Below are positions 42,184-51,887 of a stretch of DNA of 55,408 bases, piece by piece. Each line of letters starts with the position of its first letter. Positions within the stretch are counted from its first letter, which is position 1. The notes beneath the pieces were generated by a model. The model worked only from the letters and a program-made list of their open reading frames with translations, did no database searches and was not told the DNA's origin. The position numbers and the translations under genes are program-made. The DNA is from Anaerolineae bacterium (lineage in GTDB: Bacteria > Pseudomonadota > Alphaproteobacteria > DSM-16000 > Inquilinaceae): NCBI GenBank assembly GCA_028285185.1, contig JANQQD010000375.1, positions 1 through 55,408 of the forward strand, written 5' to 3'.

Positions 42184-45100
42184 ATGACGCTGCCGGCAGT
42201 GGCGCTGGACGACAAATACGCCAAGACCTCGGGCCAGATCTATCTGACCGGACTGCAGGCCCTGGTGCGGCTGGCCATGATGCAACGCCGGCGCGACCTT
42301 GCCGCCGGCCTCAATACCGCCGGGTTCATCTCCGGCTATCGGGGATCGCCCCTCGGCAGCCTCGACCAGGCCGCCTGGCGGGCCAAGCGATTCCTTGACG
42401 ATCATCACGTCGTTTTCCAGCCGGGCATCAACGAAGACCTGGCAGCCACGGCCGTCTGGGGCACGCAGCAGGTCAATCTCTGGCCCGGCGCCAAGTACGA
42501 CGGCGTCTTTTCCATGTGGTACGGCAAAGGGCCCGGCGTGGACCGCAGCGGCGATGTCTTCCGCCACGCCAATTCCGCCGGCACCGCGCCGCATGGCGGC
42601 GTGCTGGTGCTGGCCGGTGACGACCATGCGTCGAAGAGCTCCACCGTCGCGCATCAGTCGGAATACGGTTTCGTGTCGGCCATGATGCCGATCCTGAACC
42701 CGGCGAATGTGCAGGAAGTCCTGGATCTTGGTCTCTACGGCTGGGCCATGAGCCGCTATTCCGGCTGCTGGATCGGGTTCAAGATTCTGGCGGAAAACGC
42801 CGATAGTTCCGCTTCCGTATCGATTGATTCGGCTCGCAGCCAGATCCGCCTGCCCACAGATTTCGAGATGCCGCCCGGCGGCCTGAACATCCGCCTGGCC
42901 GGACACGCGCCGCTGGCGGAAGAACAGCGCCTGATGCGGCACAAGCTCTATGCGGCCATCGCCTTCGCCCGCGCCAACGGCCTGGATCGGATCATCTTCC
43001 GCAGCCCCAAGCACACTTTCGGCATCGTCACCTGCGGCAAGTCCTATCTGGATGTCCGTCAGGCACTGGAAGACTTGGACATCGACGAGGCAAGGGCGCA
43101 CGAGCTCGGCATCAGCCTTTTCAAGGTGGCCCTGACCTGGCCGCTCGATCCGGAGGGCGTGCGGGCGTTTGCTGAGAACCTGGACGAACTGATCGTCGTC
43201 GAAGAGAAACGCGCCCTGATCGAGAACCAGTTGAAGGAACAGCTCTACAACTGGCGTGCGGATCGCCGCCCGGTGATCGTCGGCAAGTTCGACGAACAGC
43301 GCGACTGGATTCTGCCGTCGACCGGCGAACTGAGCCCCGGACAGATTGCGGTCGTCATCGGCCGGCGCCTCTTGAAGCGCATCGACGATGCCGCACTGGC
43401 GGAGCGTGTGGCCTTTCTGGAGGCCAAGGAACGACAGAAGGTGGGCCACCAGGCGCCCATCTCGCGGTTGCCGTATTTCTGCTCAGGCTGTCCGCACAAC
43501 ACGTCGACGAACGTACCGGAAGGCAGCCGGGCGCTGGCCGGCATCGGGTGCCACTACATGGTCACCTGGATGGACCGGCGCACCGAGGCCACGACCCAGA
43601 TGGGCGGCGAAGGGGCAACCTGGATCGGTCAGTCGCCGTTCACCGAGACGCAGCACGTCTTCACCAATCTCGGCGACGGCACATACTTCCATTCGGGCAT
43701 TCTTGCGATCCGGGCCGCTGTCGCGGCGAAGGTCAACATCACCTACAAGCTGCTCTACAACGACGCCGTGGCCATGACCGGCGGCCAGCCGGTGGACGGC
43801 CAGTTGACCGTACCGGCGATCGTGCGCCAGCTGGAAGGCGAGGGCGTGGCGCGCATCATCGTCGTCACCGACGATACGGAGAAGTATCGCGGTGCGCTGG
43901 CACTGCCGGCCCATACGCGCATTGAGCACCGGGATGTGCTGGACCGCGTGCAGCGTGAGATGCGGGAGATCCAGGGTGTCTCCGTCCTGCTTTACGACCA
44001 GACCTGTGCGGCGGAAAAGCGCCGCCGGCGCAAGCGTGGCCTGATGGCCGACCCGCCGCGGCGCATCTTCATCAACGAGCGGGTGTGCGAAGGCTGCGGC
44101 GATTGCGGCGATCAGTCGAACTGCCTGTCCATCCTGCCGGTGGAGACCGAGTTCGGGCGCAAGCGGCAGATCGACCAGTCCACCTGCAACAAGGATTATT
44201 CCTGCGCCAAGGGTTTCTGCCCCAGTTTCGTCGAGGTCGTGGGCGGCACTCTTCGCAAGTCTCGCGCCGCGAAGCAGGCGACGGGGGAAGACGCATTGCC
44301 GCTGCCGCCGGAGCCGAAGCTGCCTGAGCTGAACCGCCCCTATGGCATTCTGGTCACCGGCATCGGCGGCACCGGCGTGGTGACGATCGGCGCGCTCTTG
44401 GGCGTGGCGGCGCATTTGGAAGGCAAGGCTTGCAACGTGCTGGACCAGACGGGGCTCGCCCAGAAGGGCGGGGCGGTCGTCAGCCATGTGCGCATTGCGC
44501 CCGCGCCTGAGGATCTGCACGCCGTGCGCATTGCCGGCGGTGGCGCAAGGCTGGTTCTGGGCTGTGATCTGGTTGTCGCGGCCGGCGGCGAGGTCCTGTC
44601 CAAGATCAAGCCGGGCGTGACCGCGGCGGTCGTCAACCGGGCGGAAGCGATGACCGGCGCCTTCACGCACCAACCCGACTTCCGCTTTCCGGCTGACGAA
44701 CTGTTGGGCGTCATCGGCGACGCCGTCGGCGGGGCACCAATGCATGTCGTTGATGCCTCGGCGCTGGCGATGGCGCTGTTTGGCGACAGCATCGCCACGA
44801 ACCTGTTCATGGTCGGCTACGCCTACCAGCATGGCCTGATCCCGGTCTCTGGCGAGGCGATTGAGCGGGCGATCGAGGCCAATGGCGTTGCGGTGGAAAT
44901 GAACACGCAGGCGTTCCAATGGGGCCGTCGCGCCGCGCACGACCTGTCGGCGGTGGAGCATGTGGTCGCATTGGCGTCTGAGGTCCCAGCGGAGCACCGC
45001 CGCCAGGCAGAGAGCCTGGACGAAGCGATCGAGCGCCGTGCGCGCGATCTGGCGGCCTATCAGAACGAGGCTTATGCCGCACGATACCGGAATCTCTTGG

Positions 45101-45666
45101 CGAGCGTCCGCGAGGCCGAAGCCTCAATCGGCGGCGATGCACTGTCGAGGGCGGTAGCGCGCTATCTCTACAAGCTGATGGCCTACAAGGACGAATACGA
45201 GGTCGCCCGTCTCTACACAGACGGCGAGTTCCTGCGGCATATCCGGGCGCAGTTCGACGGTGACATACAATTGCGTTTCCACCTGGCGCCGCCGCTGGTT
45301 GCTGATCGCGATCCGGAGACAGGGCATCTGGTCAAGCGCACCTACGGGCCCTGGATGATGCGGGCCTTCCGCCTGATGGCCAAGCTCAAGGGCTTGCGCG
45401 GCACCCGATGGGACGTCTTCGGCCGAACGGCGGAGCGGCGAACGGAGCGCCAACTGATTGCGGACTACGAGGCCACAGTCGCAGCGTTGATCTCGGGACT
45501 CGCGCCCCACAACCACGACCTGGCGGTGGAGATCGCGAGTATCCCCGAGGACATCCGAGGCTTCGGCCATGTGAAGGAGCGCCATCTGCAGGCCGCCAAG
45601 GTTCGGGAGGCGGGGCTGATGGACGCGTTCCGCCGTCCGCACCGGCCGTTGGCTGCGGCGGAGTAA
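42184..45666 (+). CDS. Indolepyruvate:ferredoxin oxidoreductase, alpha/beta fusion
   Basis: 1160 residues. It oxidatively decarboxylates arylpyruvates from aromatic amino acids to aryl-acetyl-CoA, reducing ferredoxin. N-terminal pyrimidine domain (TAGFISGYRGSPLGSLDQ); thiamine-diphosphate domain with CSGCPHNTSTNVPEG and the GIGCHYMVTWM region; ferredoxin-like cysteines from about residue 634 (CEGCGDCGDQSNC and CNKDYSCAKGFCPSF); then the gamma-type/IorB part from about 718 (GILVTGIGGTGVVTIGALL). This single-chain form is usual in alphaproteobacteria, where archaea have two subunits. GGGGAGG precedes ATG 42184; the upstream ATG 42148 is less likely. Confidence 0.96.
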   Translation: MTLPAVALDDKYAKTSGQIYLTGLQALVRLAMMQRRRDLAAGLNTAGFISGYRGSPLGSLDQAAWRAKRFLDDHHVVFQPGINEDLAATAVWGTQQVNLWPGAKYDGVFSMWYGKGPGVDRSGDVFRHANSAGTAPHGGVLVLAGDDHASKSSTVAHQSEYGFVSAMMPILNPANVQEVLDLGLYGWAMSRYSGCWIGFKILAENADSSASVSIDSARSQIRLPTDFEMPPGGLNIRLAGHAPLAEEQRLMRHKLYAAIAFARANGLDRIIFRSPKHTFGIVTCGKSYLDVRQALEDLDIDEARAHELGISLFKVALTWPLDPEGVRAFAENLDELIVVEEKRALIENQLKEQLYNWRADRRPVIVGKFDEQRDWILPSTGELSPGQIAVVIGRRLLKRIDDAALAERVAFLEAKERQKVGHQAPISRLPYFCSGCPHNTSTNVPEGSRALAGIGCHYMVTWMDRRTEATTQMGGEGATWIGQSPFTETQHVFTNLGDGTYFHSGILAIRAAVAAKVNITYKLLYNDAVAMTGGQPVDGQLTVPAIVRQLEGEGVARIIVVTDDTEKYRGALALPAHTRIEHRDVLDRVQREMREIQGVSVLLYDQTCAAEKRRRRKRGLMADPPRRIFINERVCEGCGDCGDQSNCLSILPVETEFGRKRQIDQSTCNKDYSCAKGFCPSFVEVVGGTLRKSRAAKQATGEDALPLPPEPKLPELNRPYGILVTGIGGTGVVTIGALLGVAAHLEGKACNVLDQTGLAQKGGAVVSHVRIAPAPEDLHAVRIAGGGARLVLGCDLVVAAGGEVLSKIKPGVTAAVVNRAEAMTGAFTHQPDFRFPADELLGVIGDAVGGAPMHVVDASALAMALFGDSIATNLFMVGYAYQHGLIPVSGEAIERAIEANGVAVEMNTQAFQWGRRAAHDLSAVEHVVALASEVPAEHRRQAESLDEAIERRARDLAAYQNEAYAARYRNLLASVREAEASIGGDALSRAVARYLYKLMAYKDEYEVARLYTDGEFLRHIRAQFDGDIQLRFHLAPPLVADRDPETGHLVKRTYGPWMMRAFRLMAKLKGLRGTRWDVFGRTAERRTERQLIADYEATVAALISGLAPHNHDLAVEIASIPEDIRGFGHVKERHLQAAKVREAGLMDAFRRPHRPLAAAE

Positions 45667-45691
45667 GCCCAGTCCGCAGACCTCCGGTGCC

Positions 45692-46636
45692 TCAGTCTGG
45701 AATGCTGTCGTCGCTATCCCGCTCAGCAGAACTGCCCGGTCCCAGGCCCTCGAACAGCCGGCGGCTGCGCCGCAGTTCGCCATCGAGGAAATCCAGGAAG
45801 GCTCGGATCCTTGGAACGCGCCGGAGATCGGCGTGGGTCAGGGCCCAAAGATCGGTTGCCAGCTCGGCGATCGGCGGACGTACCCGCTGCAGCTCCGCTG
45901 TAGTGTCCCCGAGAAAGCAAGGCAGCGCGGCAAGCCCCATACCGGCCTTTGCCAGTGTCAACAGCCCAAGCAACGTGTTCGCGCGCGCGACGATCTTTGC
46001 AGGCCCAACAGTTGTGTCCAGCCAACGGGCCGATGGCAGATGGGCCAGACTGTCGTCGGGCGCCACCCAATCATGGCGGCCGAGCGCGTCGGGGGACGGT
46101 GCGGCGGCGAGGTACGATGTCGACCCGTAGACGGCCGTTGCAAGTCCGCAGGCCCGCCGGCCTACCAGGGCGCCAGGTGGCTGCCGCGTTGGTCGGAGGG
46201 CGACATCGGCGTCACGCTTGCTGAGGCTGAGGAACCTGTTCTCCACCACCACTTCCAGCGTGATTTCAGGGTGTGCGGTACGGAAGGCCGAAAACATGGG
46301 GCCGAGCGCGCCCTGAAGCAGCGTGTCGGTGGTGGTAACCCGTACGGTTCCGTATGGCTTTGTGTCCTGCCCGGCCAGGCGCCGCTCCAGGTGCCCGACC
46401 TCGCTCTCCATCCGCTCGGCAAGCGTAATCGCAGCCGCCGCGGCAGATGTCGGCGTGTAGCCGTCTTGGTGCCGTTCGAACAGCCGGACGCCGAGACGGT
46501 GTTCCATCTGCCCAATCCGCCGGAACACCGTGGAGTGGTTCACTTGAAGAGATCGTGCAGCGGCCGAAAGCGTTCCGTGCCGGCCGACCGCCAGCACATA
46601 ACGGAGGTCATCCCAGTGCAATGCTGGTGTGCTCAT
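45692..46636 (-). CDS. LysR-family transcriptional regulator
   Basis: 314 residues from ATG 46636. HTH: LRYVLAVGRHGTLSAAARSLQVNHSTVFRRIGQMEH, then the binding-protein-like effector domain. The H-x-T-V-F-R-R-I form places it in the LysR subgroup seen again at 52766-53662 (VNQTTVARRLAAIE). It is divergent from the GST gene, 86 bases apart. An inverted repeat ATTTGC-11-GCGAAAT at 46635-46658 overlaps its own start and fits autorepression plus GST control. Confidence 0.92.
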   Translation of the reverse strand: MSTPALHWDDLRYVLAVGRHGTLSAAARSLQVNHSTVFRRIGQMEHRLGVRLFERHQDGYTPTSAAAAAITLAERMESEVGHLERRLAGQDTKPYGTVRVTTTDTLLQGALGPMFSAFRTAHPEITLEVVVENRFLSLSKRDADVALRPTRQPPGALVGRRACGLATAVYGSTSYLAAAPSPDALGRHDWVAPDDSLAHLPSARWLDTTVGPAKIVARANTLLGLLTLAKAGMGLAALPCFLGDTTAELQRVRPPIAELATDLWALTHADLRRVPRIRAFLDFLDGELRRSRRLFEGLGPGSSAERDSDDSIPD

Positions 46637-46722
46637 TTGCAAAGCTTCTGTGCGAAATTGCCAGAATCTATTGCGGATCAGCACAGGGTAATCTGCTGCC
46701 CAATGCAAGCCTGGAGACCGTC

Positions 46723-47472
46723 ATGGAGACAATCGACCTTTCCCCGACCCCGGCGTCCGGCGCAAGCGGCGTCGCAGAGACGGCCGCCTTTGGCTCCAAC
46801 CTCGATCTGGTCAGCCACCATCTGTGCCCGTACGTCCAGCGTGCGGTGATCGCGCTGACCGAAAAGGGGGTGCCGCATCGGCGCATCGATGTCGACCTGG
46901 CTGACAAACCCGATTGGTTCCGCGCCATCTCGCCGCTCGGCAAGGTCCCGTTGCTGCGCGTGAAGCGCGGGAGCGGTCGTGAAGCGATCCTGTTTGAGAG
47001 CGCCGTGATCTGCGAATTCCTGGAAGATACCCAGCCCGAACCGCTGCACCCGGAAGATCCGCTTGCCCGCGCACAACACCGGGCATGGATCGAATTCGCG
47101 TCGGCGACGCTCAATGACGTTGGCGGTTTCTACAACGCCCCGGACGCTGCGGCTCTTGAGGCGAAGCGCGTGCGGTTGGTCGAGCGTTTCGCTTGGCTGG
47201 AGCGTCATGTGAGCGACGGCCCGTACTTCTCCGGTGCGCGCTTCAGCCTGGTGGATGCGGCTTTCGGTCCGCTGTTTCGCTATTTCGACACATTCGAACG
47301 CATCGGCGCGTTCGGCTTCTTCGCCGACCTGCCTCGCGTTCGGGCATATCGCGAAGCACTGTCGGCACGTGCTTCAGTGCGCGACGCGGTCGCAGAGGAT
47401 TATCCCGACCGGCTGATGGCCTTCCTGAAGAAACGTGGCTCCTACCTCTCGGACCAGATCTTCACCGCATGA
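46723..47472 (+). CDS. Glutathione S-transferase-like protein
   Basis: 249 residues. A thioredoxin-fold N-terminal domain (about 20-105) has VSHHLCPYVQRAVIALTEKG, where the Cys-Pro stands at the omega-class active site, SPLGKVPLLRV (cis-Pro) and ESAVICEFLED (glutathione gamma-Glu site). The helical C-terminal domain has FSLVDAAFGPLFRYF with the N-capping Asp. The Cys suggests an omega/lambda-like thiol transferase rather than a conjugating enzyme. GGAG precedes ATG 46723. Divergent from LysR, its probable regulator. Confidence 0.92.
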   Translation: METIDLSPTPASGASGVAETAAFGSNLDLVSHHLCPYVQRAVIALTEKGVPHRRIDVDLADKPDWFRAISPLGKVPLLRVKRGSGREAILFESAVICEFLEDTQPEPLHPEDPLARAQHRAWIEFASATLNDVGGFYNAPDAAALEAKRVRLVERFAWLERHVSDGPYFSGARFSLVDAAFGPLFRYFDTFERIGAFGFFADLPRVRAYREALSARASVRDAVAEDYPDRLMAFLKKRGSYLSDQIFTA

Positions 47473-47502
47473 CTTAGAGGGGCGACGACTCGAGCGCCCG
47501 GA

Positions 47503-49179
47503 TCAGGCCGAGCGCACATCGCACAGGAACTGGTCGACAAAGCCCTTCAGCGTGTTGGCTTGGTGCGCCAGCGCCTCCGATGCATCGAGCAGACCGTGCG
47601 ACGACCGTCCCGTTTGCTGTGCGGCTTCCGACACGCGCACGACGCTTCGCGAAACCTCGCACGTGCCCTCCGCGGCCTGGTGAACATTCGCCGAGATCTC
47701 ATGTGTGGCCGCATTCTGCTGTTCCACGGCGGCGGCGACGGCTGTGGAGGTATCCCGCATCTCCCTGATGTGGTCCGCAACCGCCCGGATCGTCTCGACG
47801 GTCTCGCCAGTCGCCCCTTGAATGGCGGCCACCTGGCTGGTGATGCGTTCGGTGGCTTTGCCAGTCTGGTTGGCCAGGGACTTCACCTCCGACGCAACGA
47901 CGGCAAAGCCCTTGCCGGCTTCACCGGCACGGGCGGCCTCAATGGTGGCGTTGAGGGCCAGCAGGTTGGTGCGCTCGGCGACGGAGGTGATCAGGGCGAT
48001 GACGTCGCCGATGCCCTTGGCCTCTTCGTCCAGCGCCTGAACCAGCTGATCGCTTTTGCTGAGCGTGACCACAACCTCGTCGGCGATACGGGTGTGATGA
48101 CTTGTCTGCTGCCCGATTTCCTGGATGGAATTGCTCAGCTGCTCGGTGGCCGACGCGACCGTCTGCACGTTGGACGAGGCCTCTTCCGATGCGGTGGAGA
48201 CGGTGGCGGCCTCATGTGACCCTTCCTCAGCAGCACTCGACAAGTCGGTGGCCGTCGCCTTCAGTTGCGCACTGGCCGCCACGACGCTTTCGAGCATCTC
48301 GGTGACGGCTTTGTCGAAATCCGCGGTCAGCGCCGCAAGCCGGTTGGCACGCGCCTCGCGGGCTGCCTGCTCTTCAGCAGCGGCGCGGCTCAGCGTGTCG
48401 GCGCGGATCATGTTGTCTTTGAAGACCTCGACCGCCCCGGCCATGGCACCGACTTCGTCGTCGCGGCTGGTCTGATCGGCCACCGTAACGGTCATGTCGC
48501 CGGCCGCCAGCGACTTCATGGCGATCGTCATTTGGCGGATCGGTCGGGAAATGCCGCGGGCAACCAGGATACCCAGGACCGCAACGCCGACGGCAGCGGC
48601 GAAGGATACGAGCAGGGCGGTGATCAGAAGATGGCTGCGCTCGCTGGACTGTGTCGCCAGCGCCTGGACCAGTTCACCAGAGGCGGCCATCAGGCCATCC
48701 GTCAAGCCCGGCAGCGCATCCTCCATGGCGAAATGCTCTTGCGACCAGAGCGCGATCTCGCCGGTGATGAACCGGTCGACCATGCTTGAGTAGGCTTCCA
48801 ATGCCGCAATGGCCGCAGCCAGCTGCGCCCGCGGCGCTCCGGTGATCGGATTCAGCCTGACTTCGTTGCCGCTGCCGTCGAAGGTCGTGCCCCCGACATC
48901 GAAGGCTACGAGATTGGACGTGAACAGATCCCTCTCGGCGTCGAAGGAGGTCAGTTTCTCTTCCACCGATGACTCGGTCTCGATTGCGTCTTTCACCTCG
49001 CCGAAGTCGATCTGCATCGTCGCCGCCAGCATCTGCTGGCGGCCGGCCAGGTTGATGACCACACCGTCCTGCGATTGGGAGTTGGCCATGTAAAGCACGG
49101 CGGCAATCGCGGATGCGAACAGCACCACGAAGACCGCCACCAGGCCGATCAACTTGCTTTGTATCGACAGGCGCCGCAT
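47503..49179 (-). CDS. Methyl-accepting chemotaxis protein with PilJ/NarX-type sensor
   Basis: 558 residues. Membrane helix at 8-30; periplasmic helical sensor with the PilJ/NarX-type element [17 protein letters not shown] (about 42-58); second membrane helix about 183-208; HAMP about 210-262; signalling domain about 300-555 with the conserved hairpin [24 protein letters not shown]. Ligand unknown; type IV-pilus and nitrate sensors share the N-terminal element. It lies 49 bases downstream of a PstS-like binding protein on the same strand. A binding protein that reports to a chemoreceptor is a plausible arrangement (inference). Confidence 0.92.
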   Translation of the reverse strand: MRRLSIQSKLIGLVAVFVVLFASAIAAVLYMANSQSQDGVVINLAGRQQMLAATMQIDFGEVKDAIETESSVEEKLTSFDAERDLFTSNLVAFDVGGTTFDGSGNEVRLNPITGAPRAQLAAAIAALEAYSSMVDRFITGEIALWSQEHFAMEDALPGLTDGLMAASGELVQALATQSSERSHLLITALLVSFAAAVGVAVLGILVARGISRPIRQMTIAMKSLAAGDMTVTVADQTSRDDEVGAMAGAVEVFKDNMIRADTLSRAAAEEQAAREARANRLAALTADFDKAVTEMLESVVAASAQLKATATDLSSAAEEGSHEAATVSTASEEASSNVQTVASATEQLSNSIQEIGQQTSHHTRIADEVVVTLSKSDQLVQALDEEAKGIGDVIALITSVAERTNLLALNATIEAARAGEAGKGFAVVASEVKSLANQTGKATERITSQVAAIQGATGETVETIRAVADHIREMRDTSTAVAAAVEQQNAATHEISANVHQAAEGTCEVSRSVVRVSEAAQQTGRSSHGLLDASEALAHQANTLKGFVDQFLCDVRSA

Positions 49180-49228
49180 GGCCTCCTCCCAATCGATTAT
49201 CTAGGCTCTCAACACTGAGCCGGACGGA

Positions 49229-50008
49229 TCACTGCACGCCGACGAAGTTCTGCCGCACGGCGGCCTGCCCTTCGTCCGACAGCGTCCATTCCAGGAACTC
49301 GGCCACGGCCCCCGATGGCGCACCGTTGGTCGTGATGTGCAGTGGCCGGGTGATGGGATATGTCGGGTTCTCGACGGTCGCCGCCTCGCCGTCCACGCCG
49401 ATCGCGCGGACCGCGTCGACACCCAAGGTGAACGAAAAGCTGATCTGGCCGATGGCGTTCGGGTCGCGCGCCACGGTCGGCACCATCCGCGCATCCGGCT
49501 CGATCACTTCGGCACCGGCATAGTCATCGCCGTCCAGGATGATCGACTGGAAGACCGAACGGGTCGCCGAGCCGGCGGTGACGATGTACGGGCTGATCGG
49601 GGCGTCGGCACCGCCGACCTCGGACCAGTTGGTGATCTCGCCGGTGAAGATGCCGCGAAGCTGCTCGGTCGACAGATCCTCCACCGGGTTGGCGGGATTG
49701 ACGATCACGGCAATCGCATCGCGGCCGATCAGTGTCGCCTCGACACCCTGGTCGAGGATCTCAGATTTGACGTCGCGGGCAACGCCACCCATGTCGCACG
49801 AGCCCTGCAGCGTGCACACCTCGCCGCCTGAGCTTTCCGGGCCGGTGTCGACGTTAAAGCTGTGTGCCGTATAGACCTCGGCAGCTGCGGTCAGGAATTT
49901 GTTGACCGTCGACGAGCCGACATAGCGGATCTCGTCGCCGACTGCCGTTCCGGCGATCGACAGCGAAATCGTTAACGCCAACCCACTTGCCAGTCCTGCT
50001 TTCTGCAT
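49229..50008 (-). CDS. PstS-like periplasmic (phosphate/anion) binding protein
   Basis: 259 residues. Signal peptide about 1-24 (TAVG-DEIRYVG), then a type II binding fold of the PstS type: RYVGSSTVNKFL, TGPESSGGEV, SCDMGGVARDVKSEI, VIVNPANPVEDLSTEQLRGIFTGEITNW and GSATRSVFQSII. These anion-binding loops resemble phosphate-binding proteins, but no pstC, pstA or pstB genes are adjacent. GGAGGAAACAG is a strong SD for ATG 50008. It is followed by the chemoreceptor gene after 49 bases. Confidence 0.88.
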   Translation of the reverse strand: MQKAGLASGLALTISLSIAGTAVGDEIRYVGSSTVNKFLTAAAEVYTAHSFNVDTGPESSGGEVCTLQGSCDMGGVARDVKSEILDQGVEATLIGRDAIAVIVNPANPVEDLSTEQLRGIFTGEITNWSEVGGADAPISPYIVTAGSATRSVFQSIILDGDDYAGAEVIEPDARMVPTVARDPNAIGQISFSFTLGVDAVRAIGVDGEAATVENPTYPITRPLHITTNGAPSGAVAEFLEWTLSDEGQAAVRQNFVGVQ

Positions 50009-50520
50009 CTGTTTCCTCCGGGATTGTTCATCGTCGATGCACCGCATCGCGGTTGTGAGAAAGGGACCTCTGGGCCCGCGGGCAGCTTGATGCCGCCGGG
50101 GTGGAAATAGGTCCTCAAGCGCACTCAATGACCTCCGCACTCTCCGGCGAAGATCGCGACAGGCTCGGCGGACCCAACGGATTGACGAGATGAGCTCTCG
50201 CACACCTTTCTCGCGGATTTGCCGGATGAACCTACTTGCGATCACCGCAGTCTCCACTAGCCACAAATCCTATTGGTTGTTTGTTAGTCAGATTTCTACA
50301 TCACATGAGAGAATCTTCACTGCAAACCAATCAATATGATCGTGTCGAAGTCCATCCTATGCCCCGCGGGTGAATCGATAGTTAAGTGTCGCGCAATACT
50401 ATGCCTAGGCCTGAGTTATGGCTCCTGGAAATAGATTAGATCTCGAATGCAAGTAAATATATTCTACCGTAGGCCAGATCTGCGGGGCGGACTGCAGAGG
50501 CCAACCTACTTGGCGGCTGC
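50009..50520. promoter_or_regulatory. Long A/T-rich upstream region of the PstS-like gene
   Basis: About 510 bases with no convincing gene; A/T-rich from 50220 to 50460. It should hold the promoter of the PstS-like and chemoreceptor genes. I looked for a Pho box (tandem CTGTCAT-like repeats) and saw none. Confidence 0.4.
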
Positions 50521-50627
50521 CGCATGTCGCCGCTGGCGGTCGTCATGCGGCAGTCGCCGTTGGGCTCGCCGACGGGCGTCCAGTCCACGCCCAAGGTCAG
50601 CGTTACGGCGTCAACTATCCCGGCGCT
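50521..50627 (-). pseudogene. Remnant of a second copy of the 51211-51774 secreted-protein gene
   Basis: Read on the minus strand, in the same frame as and directly behind the stop of the membrane protein gene, it gives LTLGVDWTPVGEPNGDCRMTT. This matches two separated pieces of the protein encoded at 51211-51774 (LTLDVDWTPGGEFNSD and NDDCRMTNN), with about 20 intervening residues deleted. At DNA level both copies share gcgtccagtccac (50576-50588 and 51363-51375). It has no start codon or upstream part and so is a decayed fragment. Confidence 0.55.
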
Positions 50628-51113
50628 TCAGGGATGCGCGAGGTCGGTCACCTCGATGTCGGCTGCGCGCCCCGTTTGGGTCGACCGGTCTGCCATGCGA
50701 ACGGAATAGCGGACGGCGAGGGGCACTTCGTCCCGACCAACGAAGTCCGCCTCGCATCGGATGGCGTCGATGGTCCAGTCGGCGCGATGCGAAGTCGTGG
50801 ATATATGTGCCCCCATGATGCTCAACTCATCCGGGATCGGTCGAATGCGCTCGCCGGTTGGCAGAGAGTAGGCCCAGTCACCGGCGCTGAGCTGATCCAC
50901 GACCTCAGCCAGCACGGCATCGTCTTCGCATGCCGGGTCGCCCAGGTAGACTGCATAGAGGCCGTAAGCAATGTCGTAGGCAGGCGTTGTCGCCCCGAGC
51001 ACGATGGCCAAGCCCACCGCCGGCCACAAAAGGCCGTCGATGACAAAAGAGATCAGCGCGCCGAGGGCCACACCCAACCCGGCGCGTTCAGAGACGGCTT
51101 GCCTGCGCTTCAT
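50628..51113 (-). CDS. Hypothetical membrane protein
   Basis: 161 residues. Two hydrophobic segments near the N-terminus (VALGALISFVIDGLLWPAVGLAIVLG, residues about 15-40, and AYDIAYGLYAVYLG) precede a soluble region with DWTIDAIRCEADFVG and a beta-rich end. No family recognised. The SD is weak. It follows the secreted-protein gene by 97 bases on the same strand and is itself followed by a fragment of that gene, so the locus has undergone a local duplication and deletion. Confidence 0.6.
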   Translation of the reverse strand: MKRRQAVSERAGLGVALGALISFVIDGLLWPAVGLAIVLGATTPAYDIAYGLYAVYLGDPACEDDAVLAEVVDQLSAGDWAYSLPTGERIRPIPDELSIMGAHISTTSHRADWTIDAIRCEADFVGRDEVPLAVRYSVRMADRSTQTGRAADIEVTDLAHP

Positions 51114-51210
51114 GGAAAGGACTCTGCCGGTCCCATACGCCCCATTGCAATCGCCTTCTCGTCGGGAGGCAGGCAGCCCTCCGCCAGGGCGGCGGAGGGC
51201 ACGGCCGAAC

Positions 51211-51774
51211 CTATCCGCTGAACAGCGCGTCGATGCTGGCGGCCGTCAGACGGGCCTCATTGTTCGTCATCCGGCAGTCGTCGTTGGTCGCCATGTCGTC
51301 GATGAAGATGTCGGGGCCATAGGTCAGCAGCAGCAGGAAGTCGCTGTTGAATTCGCCGCCCGGCGTCCAGTCCACATCCAGGGTCAGCGGGGCTGCGCCG
51401 CCCGAACCAAGGCTCGGGAAGTCGCGCGAGGTGACCGGTGCGGAGCCCTGATAGAGCTGCGCCACCTGCTGGCCGGGCCGAGACACGTAGTCCGCACCAT
51501 TGTTGTGGACGGTGGCGTGGATGCGCACGCGTCCTGTGCTGCCACCTACTGATGGCGCAATCACCTCGGCACGGATCCGGGCGGCGGGGTCAGGGCAGGT
51601 CAGAGTGAGTTGCGGTATGGGACGATCGCCCAGCCCGCTGACACCGGGCAGCGGTACCGGCATCTCAAATTGCGCGCCGGCGGTGGTCGCGGAGAGCGCA
51701 ATGGCGCCCGTGACAAGGCCTGCGAGGCCCAGTCGTATCGATCGGGCGGTCCGTCCTGTACGAGTGTTTCGCAT
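51211..51774 (-). CDS. Secreted protein with CARDB-like beta domain
   Basis: 187 residues. A signal peptide (IRLGLAGLVTGAIALSATTAGA, cleavage about residue 34) is followed by one Ig-like beta domain: RIRAEVIAPSVG, RVRIHATVHNNGADYVSRPGQ, a central APLTLDVDWTPGGEF, and a C-terminal Cys in NDDCRMTNNEARL. The V-x-N-x-G-x-x-Y step is typical of CARDB/adhesion-type folds, but the family call is by eye. GAGGAGGAACAGG is a strong SD for ATG 51774. A decayed paralogous fragment lies at 50521-50627. Confidence 0.62.
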   Translation of the reverse strand: MRNTRTGRTARSIRLGLAGLVTGAIALSATTAGAQFEMPVPLPGVSGLGDRPIPQLTLTCPDPAARIRAEVIAPSVGGSTGRVRIHATVHNNGADYVSRPGQQVAQLYQGSAPVTSRDFPSLGSGGAAPLTLDVDWTPGGEFNSDFLLLLTYGPDIFIDDMATNDDCRMTNNEARLTAASIDALFSG

Positions 51775-51887
51775 GTCCCTGTTCCTCCTCTTCTGCGAGC
51801 AGCCGGCCTGATTGGCGCCGGCGCCACCGACCATGGCTGAGAAGGAGGTCGCGGGCAGTATTGGCGGTCACATGCCCGCAAGGATTG

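Noticed and set aside
42127..44997. Long minus-strand open frames (440 and 504 codons) opposite the oxidoreductase
   Set aside because: Mirror frames of the indolepyruvate:ferredoxin oxidoreductase gene, with non-protein-like composition.
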